Assembly (NCBI GenBank): GCA_045637485.1
Contig: JAZTZK010000077.1
Coordinates: 1 to 17,107, forward strand
Reading direction: 5' to 3'
From: UBA2862 sp045637485
GTDB taxonomy: Bacteria > Bacillota > Clostridia > Christensenellales > Aristaeellaceae
Length of the DNA: 17,107 bases
Position numbers and translations under genes: made by a program. Shown here one piece after another: positions 1-6,194 of the stretch. Numbering within the stretch: position 1 is the stretch's first letter; every line of letters begins with the position of its first letter. The notes under the pieces were generated by a model, which was not told the origin of the DNA, ran no database searches, and saw only the letters and a program-made list of their open reading frames with translations.

Positions 1-810
1 GCAAATTCCATCAACATCGGGCGGCTTGCGCCACAGGTGGCCTACTATTTCAAGGCCTACTGCGATCTGGTGCTGCGGGGCGAGATCCGGCTGGGAGAGC
101 CGGAAAACTTCATCGTGCCTACGGGCAATTTCGGCGACATACTGGCCGGGGAGTACGCCCGGCGCATGGGCCTGCCGGTGGCCAAGCTGGTATGCGCGTC
201 CAACGCCAACAACGTTCTGACCGACTTCATCAACACCGGCGTGTACGACCGCCGCAGGGAGTTCTACAAGACCGCGTCGCCCTCCATGGACATACTGGTG
301 TCCAGCAACCTGGAGCGCTATCTGTTCCTGGCCAGCGGCTGTGATTTCGACCTGGTTTCGAAGTTGATGGCCCAGCTGAAGGCGGAGGGCGTGTACACCG
401 CGCCCCAGTCGCTGATGGACGAGATGCGCGAGCACTTTTGGGCCGGCTGCGCCGACGACAAGCGGGCGCTGGCGGCCATCGGCGAGGTCTGGCGCAGGCA
501 CGGCTACCTGATGGACACCCACACCGCCGTGGCCTGGGCCGTTATGGAGGACTTCAAGGCCCAGGCGGACAACGGCTGGGTGAACGTGGTGCTGTCCACG
601 GCCTCGCCCTACAAGTTCAGCCGGGACGTTCTCAGCGCCATCTCCGACGCGAAGCCTGAAAGCGGCTTCGGTGCGATGGATATGCTGCACGAGCTGACAA
701 GGGTGCCGGTACCCGCGCCACTGGCCGCCCTCAGGGACATGGCCCCGCGGTTCAAGGACTGTGTGGACAAAACCGACATGCTGGACTATGTCAAAAGCGC
801 CATCCAATAA
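1..810 (+). CDS. thrC: Threonine synthase, C-terminal part (5' end outside window)
   Basis: The reading frame is open from base 1 and gives 269 residues, beginning inside the conserved threonine synthase segment NSINIGRLAPQ. Threonine synthase is a cytoplasmic PLP enzyme that converts O-phosphohomoserine to threonine and phosphate, the last step of threonine synthesis. Visible family features are the glycine-rich stretch VPTGNFGDILAGEYARRMGL, followed by the NANNVLTDFINTGVYDRR segment and, near the C-terminus, VVLSTASPYKFSRDVL, which is typical of the long bacterial form. The N-terminal half with the PLP-binding lysine lies upstream of the window, so the catalytic lysine cannot be checked. 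The GTG at 37 is an internal valine codon, not a start. No strong terminator follows: only a 5-bp stem (819-823 with 830-834) without a U-tract, so read-through into the next gene is possible. Confidence 0.95.
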   Translation, partial: ANSINIGRLAPQVAYYFKAYCDLVLRGEIRLGEPENFIVPTGNFGDILAGEYARRMGLPVAKLVCASNANNVLTDFINTGVYDRRREFYKTASPSMDILVSSNLERYLFLASGCDFDLVSKLMAQLKAEGVYTAPQSLMDEMREHFWAGCADDKRALAAIGEVWRRHGYLMDTHTAVAWAVMEDFKAQADNGWVNVVLSTASPYKFSRDVLSAISDAKPESGFGAMDMLHELTRVPVPAPLAALRDMAPRFKDCVDKTDMLDYVKSAIQ

Positions 811-837
811 CAGACCCGCAGGCTTATATGCCTGACG

Positions 838-866
838 GCATGAACCACCCCTCCGACGCATATCAT
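838..866 (+). promoter_or_regulatory. Possible sporulation (sigma-E/sigma-G-like) promoter
   Basis: GCATGAA (838-844) and CATATCAT (859-866) are separated by 14 bases. This resembles the sigma-E pattern (ATA-type -35, 14-15 spacer, CATAnnnT -10), and the GCATG core also fits the sigma-G -35 pattern. The -35 match is imperfect. The call is supported mainly by position: it precedes a spore-coat morphogenesis gene, and a transcript would start near 872, about 29 bases before the start codon. No convincing sigma-A promoter is seen in this gap. Confidence 0.3.
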
Positions 867-894
867 CCGATGATCGATTGCGGACAGGAGGGGT
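847..894 (+). promoter_or_regulatory. Leader hairpin that can sequester the ribosome binding site
   Basis: ACCCCTCC at 847-854 is perfectly complementary over 8 bases to GGAGGGGT at 887-894, which contains the whole Shine-Dalgarno sequence of the gene starting at 901. The 32-base loop contains a second small hairpin, ATCAT-CCG-ATGAT (862-874). A transcript that begins upstream, for example read-through from thrC, could fold and hide the ribosome binding site. Regulation is inferred; the pairing itself is visible. Confidence 0.45.
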
Positions 895-900
895 TTTGTT

Positions 901-2400
901 ATGGCGCTGCAAACGCAAGTGCAGACCTTCGAAGCGGAAAAACTGATCGGAGCGCGACGCGCCCAGGTGCTGGTGCGGGCCGAGGCGCTGGTGCCCGGCG
1001 CGGGGCGGGACGCCATCGAGCCGCTGTTGGCGGACGCCGGTTTGTTCGTCGGGGAGACGGACGTTCAAGAAGGCCGCGTGGTGCTGGAGGGCAGCGTCGC
1101 CTGCCAGGCGGTCTACCGGCAGGGCGAGGAGAGCGCGCTGCGGGCGCTGACGGCCCAGGCCGCGCTGAACCACGTGCTGGACATGCCGGGCATCCAGCCG
1201 GGCATGCTCTGTCGCGCCCTGGGCGAGGTCAACCACGTGGACGCCCGCTATGAAAACGGGCACATGGTGTTCCAGGTGACCTGTGACCTGAGCGTTCAGG
1301 TGCTCAGCCTGTCGCCGGTGGAGGTCATCAGCGCCGTGGAAGGCGCGGAGGACATTCAAACCGTGTTCAAGCCGGTTCGCTCGGTCAAGCTGGCCGCCGA
1401 AGCCAGCGAGCTGGCGCTTCTGAAGGACACGGTGACGCTGCCCGCCGCGTTGGACGCGCGCACGGCGCTGATGGACTGGGTCGCGGTGGAAATCGAGGAG
1501 GTGTCCGCGGACCTGGGCGGCGTCAGGGTGAAGGGTCGGGCGATGGTGGAGACGCTGGTGGCCAGCGGCGTGACCGGTCGCCCCGGAGTGGTGGTGCGCT
1601 ACCCGCTGGCGCTGGATCAGCTGGTGGAGCTGCCGGAGTGGCTTGCGGGCGACGTATCTGCCGCGGTGGACGTGCGCAGCGTCCGCAGTCGCGTGGACGC
1701 CGGGGAAGGAGACGGGGACATGCGGCTGACCTGCGAGATCGAGGCGCGGGTGCGCGTGCTGGCCAACGCCACGGACGAGGCGGAGGCCTTGACGGATGTC
1801 TACGCGACCCAGGGCAGCGCCATCGATACCGAGGTCGAGGACGTGCGCTTTTGCCGCGCGGTGGATCGCGCGAAGCTGTGCGAGCTGGTGCGGGGCACGG
1901 TGCTGATCGGGGAAAACGCCCCGGGCGTCGGCACGGTCATCGCCACCCAGGTGCATCCGTCCATCGGCGAGTGGCGCAATGAAAACGGACAGTGCAGGAT
2001 AGAGGGTGTGGCCGAGACCCGGGTGCTGTACATGCCGGGCGGGTCGGAGCTTCCTGCCTCCGCCGAGGCGGAGCTGCCCTTCAGCCTGACCGTGCCCCAA
2101 ATGCTGAACGACGAATCGATGATCGAACTACAGGTGCTTTCCGCCGAGGCCAACGCGCTGATGAGCGACCGACTGGAGATGAAGCTGCAGCTCTCCGTCA
2201 CCTGCGAGACCCGGCAGCGCGCGGAGGCGGAGATCGTGACGGCGCTCGCCGAAGGCGCGCCGGTGCAACGACGCCCTGGCATCGTGATCAGCTGGCCGCT
2301 GCCAGGTGAAACAGCCTGGGATATCGGCAAGCGCTACGGCATCCCCGCCGGGAGCGTGGGCGAGGTCGAAGCGGGAAAAGCGGTGGTGCTGAAGGTATGA
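901..2400 (+). CDS. sipL: SipL-like spore coat morphogenesis protein (DUF3794/SPOCS repeats + LysM)
   Basis: The protein has 499 residues, close to the size of clostridial SipL (functional counterpart of Bacillus SpoVID), which binds SpoIVA on the forespore surface and anchors the coat. Three DUF3794-like modules can be traced at roughly residues 30-135, 165-290 and 310-430. The first carries the usual pattern of an FVGETDVQEGRVVLEGSV strand pair followed by a DMPGIQPGMLCRA segment. The C-terminus (about 450-499) is a LysM-like module starting GETAWDIGKRYGIPAGSV. No signal peptide or membrane segment is seen, as expected for a mother-cell cytosolic coat protein. The start is set by GGAGGGG at 887-893, 7 bases before ATG. 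Other DUF3794-LysM proteins are common in Clostridia, so the exact SipL identity is likely but not proven. No Rho-independent terminator is evident after the stop. Confidence 0.82.
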   Translation: MALQTQVQTFEAEKLIGARRAQVLVRAEALVPGAGRDAIEPLLADAGLFVGETDVQEGRVVLEGSVACQAVYRQGEESALRALTAQAALNHVLDMPGIQPGMLCRALGEVNHVDARYENGHMVFQVTCDLSVQVLSLSPVEVISAVEGAEDIQTVFKPVRSVKLAAEASELALLKDTVTLPAALDARTALMDWVAVEIEEVSADLGGVRVKGRAMVETLVASGVTGRPGVVVRYPLALDQLVELPEWLAGDVSAAVDVRSVRSRVDAGEGDGDMRLTCEIEARVRVLANATDEAEALTDVYATQGSAIDTEVEDVRFCRAVDRAKLCELVRGTVLIGENAPGVGTVIATQVHPSIGEWRNENGQCRIEGVAETRVLYMPGGSELPASAEAELPFSLTVPQMLNDESMIELQVLSAEANALMSDRLEMKLQLSVTCETRQRAEAEIVTALAEGAPVQRRPGIVISWPLPGETAWDIGKRYGIPAGSVGEVEAGKAVVLKV

Positions 2401-2457
2401 GGTAACGGTATGAGCTGACGGGGATGCGGGAGCATAATTAATTCAAATTGCGTTCGA

Positions 2458-2486
2458 TTGCTTTTTTCCGGCGTCGGTGTTATAAT
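2458..2486 (+). promoter_or_regulatory. Sigma-A promoter with extended -10
   Basis: TTGCTT (2458-2463) and TATAAT (2481-2486) are spaced 17 bases apart, and TGT directly before the -10 box gives an extended -10. The upstream stretch ATAATTAATTCAAATT is unusually AT-rich for this window and could act as an UP element. Transcription would start at about 2492-2494, giving a leader of roughly 120 bases before the SSB-like gene. Confidence 0.8.
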
Positions 2487-2496
2487 ACGCATATAT

Positions 2497-2510
2497 CGAA
2501 CATGTGTTCT
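2497..2510 (+). promoter_or_regulatory. LexA/DinR-type SOS operator
   Basis: CGAACATGTGTTCT matches 13 of 14 positions of the Gram-positive LexA (DinR) consensus CGAACRNRYGTTYC, failing only at the last base. It lies 10 bases after the -10 box, directly downstream of the predicted transcription start, a position where bound LexA would block initiation or escape. The downstream gene encodes a single-stranded-DNA-binding-like protein, which fits SOS control. Confidence 0.65.
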
Positions 2511-2613
2511 TTGCGTGATATCAGGCAGCGGAACGGTTTTTTTGCCCGGCGCGGTATGACGGTGCGTTCATCGGCATATATTATGAATAACACACAATAA
2601 CCGGAGGGATACG

Positions 2614-3300
2614 ATGGAAAATCCAAACAACAGAATCATAGCCGTGGGGCGGCTGGACGGCGAACTGGAGCTGAGTCACGAGGTAATGAATGAGCCCTTC
2701 TACACCGGCACGCTGCTGGTCAAGCGCCTTTCCGGCGCAGTGGACCGCCTGCCGGTCACCATTCCGGGCAAGCTGATGGGGCTGCTGCCGGAGGAAAACA
2801 GCCAGCTGCTGGTGACCGGCCAGGTGCGTTCCTACAACAAGGTCGTCGACGGCGCCGGGCGACTGATGGTGACGCTGTTCGCGCAGAGCCTGGCGCTGTC
2901 GCCGGACAACGATACGCTGAACCGGGTCACGCTGACCGGGGCGCTGTGCAAGCCGCCGATCTATCGCTCCACACCCTTTGGCAGGGAGATTTGCGACATG
3001 ATGCTGGCGGTGAACCGCGCCTTTGGCAAGAGCGACTACATTCCCTGTATCGCCTGGGGCCGAAACGCCCAGTACGCCTCCCGCTTCAGCGTGGGCGACC
3101 GTGTGCGCCTGACGGGGCGGTTGCAGTCCAGGGAGTATCAAAAGCTGCTGGAAAACGGGGAATACCTGCTGAGGAACGCCTATGAGGTCTCCTGCTTTAC
3201 GTTGGAAGCCGCCGAAGCCGAAGCCTCCGCCCTGACTGCCTGCGCGCCGCCGGAGGTTCGCTACGCCTTTGACGCCGGGGCGCGAAAGCACCTGAGCTGA
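2614..3300 (+). CDS. Single-stranded DNA-binding-like protein with two OB folds
   Basis: The protein has 228 residues. Residues about 103-200 form a recognisable SSB OB fold: NRVTLTGALCKPPIYRSTPF, then an LAVNRAFGKSDYIPCIAWG segment and VGDRVRLTGRLQSREY, all classic SSB strands. Residues about 7-97 look like a second, more divergent OB fold (FYTGTLLVKRLSGAVDRLPV, then QLLVTGQVRSYN). Ordinary bacterial SSB has one OB fold and a disordered acidic tail ending in DIPF; this protein has neither the tail nor the DIPF tip and ends RKHLS. It may bind single-stranded DNA as a compact two-domain unit during repair or replication. The start is set by GGAGGG at 2603-2608, 5 bases before ATG. It is probably monocistronic: its own promoter and LexA box lie upstream and a strong terminator follows 15 bases after the stop. 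A primosomal accessory role is an alternative. Confidence 0.82.
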   Translation: MENPNNRIIAVGRLDGELELSHEVMNEPFYTGTLLVKRLSGAVDRLPVTIPGKLMGLLPEENSQLLVTGQVRSYNKVVDGAGRLMVTLFAQSLALSPDNDTLNRVTLTGALCKPPIYRSTPFGREICDMMLAVNRAFGKSDYIPCIAWGRNAQYASRFSVGDRVRLTGRLQSREYQKLLENGEYLLRNAYEVSCFTLEAAEAEASALTACAPPEVRYAFDAGARKHLS

Positions 3301-3314
3301 CATGAAGCCATGAC

Positions 3315-3340
3315 AGGACCCTTCGGGGTCCTTCTTTTTT
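3315..3340 (+). terminator. Rho-independent terminator with UUCG tetraloop
   Basis: AGGACCC (3315-3321), loop TTCG, GGGTCCT (3326-3332) and the T-rich tract TCTTTTTT end the SSB-like transcript. The hairpin also shows that the dipeptidase gene cannot start upstream at 3310. Confidence 0.93.
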
Positions 3341-3352
3341 ACATGGCGGCGA

Positions 3353-3381
3353 TTGCCGTACCGCACGACAGGCTGTACAAT
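3353..3381 (+). promoter_or_regulatory. Sigma-A promoter of the dipeptidase gene
   Basis: TTGCCG (3353-3358) and TACAAT (3376-3381) with a 17-base spacer lie just after the terminator and 36 bases before the ATG at 3418. Confidence 0.65.
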
Positions 3382-3417
3382 GGTGCCAAGCATCAAACCA
3401 AAGGGGGAAGCCTGCAA

Positions 3418-4878
3418 ATGTCCTGTACGACCATACTTGTTGGTAAAAACGCATCGAACGACCACTCCACGATGATCGCCCGAACCGACGACGGGCACTT
3501 TGACGTGAAGAAGCTGATCGTCGTGAATCCGGAAAAGCAGCCGAGGAGATACAGGAGCGTCATTTCCCACGCGGAGATCGACCTGCCCGACAATCCCATG
3601 CGCTATACCGCCTGCCCCAGCGTCGACAGGAAGGATGGCATATGGGCCGCAACGGGCATTAACGCCGCCAACGTGGGCATGACCGCCACCGAGACGATCA
3701 CCTCCAACCCGAGGGTGCTGGCCGCGGACCCGCTGGTGAAATACAGGGAAGCGAAGGGCCGCGAAAAGGCGGTACCCGGCGGTATCGGCGAGGAGGACAT
3801 CGTCGTGCTGGTGCTGCCCTATATCCACAGTGCCAGGGAGGGCGTGGAGCGCCTGGGCGCGCTGCTGGAGCGCTACGGCACCTATGAATCCAACGGCATC
3901 GCCTTCAACGACGCGGATGAGATTTGGTGGCTGGAGACCATCGGCGGCCACCACTGGATGGCCCGTCGGGTGCCCGACGACGTCTGCGTGATCAACCCGA
4001 ACCAGTTCGGCATGGATGCCTTCGACCTGGACGACGCCTTCGGGCCGCGCCAGGCGCACATGTGCTCCGCCGATTTGCGGGAATTCATTGCGGACAACCA
4101 CCTCGACCTGAACCAGGGCGGCGCGTTCAACCCCAGGGACGTGTTCGGCTCCCACAACTACCGGGACCGTATCTACAACACGCCCCGGGCCTGGTACATG
4201 GGCCGCTGCCTTGCGCCCTTTTCCCATCGCTGGGATGGGGAAGGCGCCGAATTCACGCCGGAGAGCGACAATATCCCCTGGGCCCTGGTTCCCGACCGGA
4301 AGGTGACGGCGGAGGATGTGAAGACGATACTGTCCTCCCACTACCAGGGCACGCCCTACAATCCCTATTCCAGCAAGGATACCGGCAAGCGGGGCATGTA
4401 CCGCTCCATCGGCATCAACCGCACCGGCGTCACCGCCATCTGCCAGATCCGAAGCGGCGTTCCCGAGGCCATCCGGGGCATCGAGTGGATATCCTTCGGC
4501 TCCACCACCTTCGACGCGATGCTGCCGGTCTACGCCAATGTGGCGCGCATGCCCAAATACCTGAGCGACGTGCGCCTGGATGTTTCCACGGAAAACTTCT
4601 ACTGGGGCAGCTGCCTGATCGGCGCGCTGGCGGACCACGAATACGGCGCCTGTATCCAGCACATCGAGCGCTACCAGGACTCCGTGGCGACGGAGGGCCG
4701 CCGCCTGATACTGGAGTACGACCGGCGCATGGCGGAAACCGGCGATTTCAGCCTGACTGCCGAGGCCAATTCAGCGCTGGCGGACATGGCGAAGGAACAG
4801 ACGATCGCCACGCTGAACAAGGTGCTGTCGGAATCGAGCCAGCGCATGAAGAACGGCTACGATCGTGCGGACAACTGA
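3418..4878 (+). CDS. pepD: C69-family dipeptidase (PepD-like Ntn hydrolase)
   Basis: The protein has 486 residues. It begins MSCTTILVGKNASNDHSTMI, the signature start of peptidase family C69, where the near-N-terminal cysteine (Cys3) becomes the N-terminal nucleophile of the Ntn-hydrolase fold. Further family segments are IARTDDGHF, the ETIGGHHWMARRVPDD block (from residue 173), and IRGIEWISFGSTTFDAMLPV towards the C-terminus. It is expected to hydrolyse a range of dipeptides in the cytoplasm for peptide nutrition; no signal peptide is present. The longer frame back to 3310 is rejected because it crosses the terminator and promoter, and because only the ATG at 3418 places the nucleophilic cysteine at the N-terminus. 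GGGGGA at 3403-3408 serves as ribosome binding site with a 9-base gap. It appears to be a single-gene unit. Length matches lactobacillar PepD. Confidence 0.93.
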   Translation: MSCTTILVGKNASNDHSTMIARTDDGHFDVKKLIVVNPEKQPRRYRSVISHAEIDLPDNPMRYTACPSVDRKDGIWAATGINAANVGMTATETITSNPRVLAADPLVKYREAKGREKAVPGGIGEEDIVVLVLPYIHSAREGVERLGALLERYGTYESNGIAFNDADEIWWLETIGGHHWMARRVPDDVCVINPNQFGMDAFDLDDAFGPRQAHMCSADLREFIADNHLDLNQGGAFNPRDVFGSHNYRDRIYNTPRAWYMGRCLAPFSHRWDGEGAEFTPESDNIPWALVPDRKVTAEDVKTILSSHYQGTPYNPYSSKDTGKRGMYRSIGINRTGVTAICQIRSGVPEAIRGIEWISFGSTTFDAMLPVYANVARMPKYLSDVRLDVSTENFYWGSCLIGALADHEYGACIQHIERYQDSVATEGRRLILEYDRRMAETGDFSLTAEANSALADMAKEQTIATLNKVLSESSQRMKNGYDRADN

Positions 4879-4883
4879 TTGCG

Positions 4884-4916
4884 AGGGGGGGACGGCACGG
4901 CCAGCCGCCTCCCCTT
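4884..4916 (+). terminator. GC-rich hairpin after the dipeptidase, weak terminator
   Basis: Bases 4884-4896, including a run of seven G, can pair with 4904-4916 with one A-C mismatch and two G-U pairs around a 7-base loop. There is no following U-tract, so it may pause polymerase or protect the mRNA end rather than terminate efficiently. Confidence 0.4.
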
Positions 4917-4949
4917 ATGGATTCAATCCGCAATTCAAAAAAGAATGGC

Positions 4950-4977
4950 TTGAAAAATGACAAAAATGTGATATACT
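4950..4977 (+). promoter_or_regulatory. Sigma-A promoter of the kinase/potassium operon
   Basis: TTGAAA (4950-4955) and TATACT (4972-4977) with a 16-base spacer, and TGA immediately before the -10 box (extended -10). The surrounding 4925-4985 stretch is AT-rich compared with neighbouring coding DNA. Confidence 0.75.
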
Positions 4978-4985
4978 GGTATTGA

Positions 4986-5008
4986 GGCGCGCCATAGACG
5001 CGCGCGCC
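4986..5008 (+). other. Stem-loop at the 5' end of the operon leader
   Basis: GGCGCGC (4986-4992) pairs perfectly with GCGCGCC (5002-5008) around a 9-base loop. It would lie at or just after the transcription start, so it may stabilise the mRNA 5' end. No riboswitch architecture is recognised in the short leader. Confidence 0.4.
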
Positions 5009-5046
5009 ATTATCCGCTTTGCTTTCAGGCGGCGCAGGGGGCCGGT

Positions 5047-5250
5047 ATGACGCTGACGCAGAAAATCATATTGATCGCCCTGCTGGTGGTTGGCGGGCTG
5101 GGCCTGATCGTGGGCTTGACGCTGATGCATTACATCGGCGGTTTCCTGCGCACCGTGGAAGAGGAAAAGGCGCAGGAGGACGAAGCCCCGCCCCAATCCG
5201 ACGACAGCCCTTCGCCGCAGAGTGACGGCAATTCAAATACCGACATGTGA
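5047..5250 (+). CDS. Small single-pass membrane protein, unknown function
   Basis: The product has 67 residues. Residues about 6-30 form one hydrophobic helix rich in Ile, Leu, Val and Gly (KIILIALLVVGGLGLIVGL). It is followed by HYIGGFLR and then a hydrophilic acidic tail of about 30 residues rich in Glu, Asp, Ser, Pro and Gln. There is no lipobox or cysteine. The family is not recognised. It has a purine-rich ribosome binding site (AGGGGG at about 5036-5041) close to the ATG. It is the first gene after the promoter and lies only 14 bases before the sugar kinase gene, so it is almost certainly cotranscribed with the kinase and the potassium transporter. A role as a small accessory subunit of the transporter is conceivable but not supported by similarity. 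Confidence 0.75.
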   Translation: MTLTQKIILIALLVVGGLGLIVGLTLMHYIGGFLRTVEEEKAQEDEAPPQSDDSPSPQSDGNSNTDM

Positions 5251-5264
5251 ATTAGGAGAAAACT

Positions 5265-6194
5265 ATGATTACAGCTGTTTCCCTGAATCCAAGCATTGAT
5301 CGCACGCTGACAGTCGACGGCTTTACCCCCGGAGGACTGAACCGGGTCGTGGGCAAGCGGGATGTGGCGGCGGGAAAGGGCATCAACGTGGCGCTGACCG
5401 TCTCAGAGCTGGGGCTGGATTCCGAGTGCATCGGCTTTATGTACAGGGACGGCGCTTCCCAGTTTGAAAAGCGGCTGATGCTCAATTCCACGCCCTATGA
5501 CTTCATATGGTGCGAGGGCAGCGTCCGAACGAATATCAAGGTGTTCAACCGCGCCGACGGCACGGTTACGGAGCTGAACGAATCCGGCATGAGCGTGGCG
5601 GAGGATGACCTTTCCAGAATGGTTGAGATGGTGGTCAGGCACGCGGAAAACAGCGACTATCTGATCCTGTCCGGTTCACTTCCGCCGGGATGCCCCCAGG
5701 ATTTTTACCGCACGCTGATCCACGCGGTGGATGGCTTGGGCTGTCGCTGCGTATTGGACGCCGACGGCGACCGGCTGAAGTGCGGGCTGGAGGCGAAGCC
5801 CTTCATGATCAAGCCCAATCGCTATGAACTGGAGACGATGATCGGCCGTCCCCTGGACGGCATCGCCGATGTCCGGGAAGCCGCGCTGCGCTACATCGAC
5901 ATGGGCGTGCAGGTTGTCGCCGTGTCCCTGGGCGCCGGTGGCGCGCTCATCACGGACGGGAGCGAGACCCTCTTTGCGCCGCGCATGAACATCGAGGTCA
6001 AGGGTACCGTGGGCGCGGGCGACGCGATGGTCGCCGGCCTGGTGGCAGGCTTCATGGCGGACTTGGAGCTTGAGCAGTGCATCCGCATGGGCGTGGCCTG
6101 CGCCAGCACCCGCTGCATCACAGAAGGCTACAAGACCATCGACAAGACCGTCTACAGGGCGTTTTTGGATATGGTAAAGGTCGAAAGGGTGTAA
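5265..6194 (+). CDS. pfkB: PfkB-family hexose-phosphate kinase (1-phosphofructokinase-like)
   Basis: The protein has 309 residues, standard for the FruK/LacC branch of the PfkB (ribokinase) superfamily. These are cytoplasmic enzymes that phosphorylate fructose 1-phosphate, tagatose 6-phosphate or fructose 6-phosphate with ATP. Motifs in order: N-terminal NPSIDRTLTV (residues 8-17), GKGINVA (37-43), LSGSLPPG in the middle, KPNRYE before the nucleotide-binding part, and the signature GTVGAGDAMVAG with catalytic base Asp253. The start follows AGGAG (5254-5258) by 6 bases. Substrate cannot be fixed from motifs, and no fructose PTS or regulator gene lies next to it. Its stop overlaps the next start by one base (TAATG at 6192-6196), implying translational coupling with the potassium transporter, an unusual partner for a sugar kinase. 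Confidence 0.9.
   Translation: MITAVSLNPSIDRTLTVDGFTPGGLNRVVGKRDVAAGKGINVALTVSELGLDSECIGFMYRDGASQFEKRLMLNSTPYDFIWCEGSVRTNIKVFNRADGTVTELNESGMSVAEDDLSRMVEMVVRHAENSDYLILSGSLPPGCPQDFYRTLIHAVDGLGCRCVLDADGDRLKCGLEAKPFMIKPNRYELETMIGRPLDGIADVREAALRYIDMGVQVVAVSLGAGGALITDGSETLFAPRMNIEVKGTVGAGDAMVAGLVAGFMADLELEQCIRMGVACASTRCITEGYKTIDKTVYRAFLDMVKVERV

Noticed and set aside
819..834. Stem CAGGC-TTATAT-GCCTG as a thrC terminator
   Set aside because: Only five base pairs and no U-tract follow; it is unlikely to stop transcription.
2581..4662. A 693-codon open frame on the minus strand
   Set aside because: It lies opposite the SSB-like and dipeptidase genes, crosses a terminator and promoter, and has no recognisable motif. 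Long antisense frames are expected in GC-rich coding DNA.
4885..4891. Second G7 tract as a possible phase-variable site
   Set aside because: It is outside any coding frame, six bases after the dipeptidase stop codon, and is explained by the GC-rich hairpin.
3924..4985. A 353-codon plus-strand frame overlapping the dipeptidase
   Set aside because: It is an alternative frame of the dipeptidase gene with an Arg/Pro/Gly-rich product and runs through the downstream promoter.
5019..5225. Alternative small frame overlapping the one-helix membrane protein
   Set aside because: It lacks a well-placed ribosome binding site and encodes a low-complexity Arg/Gly/Ala-rich product, whereas the frame at 5047 gives a clean membrane helix and tight spacing to the next gene.
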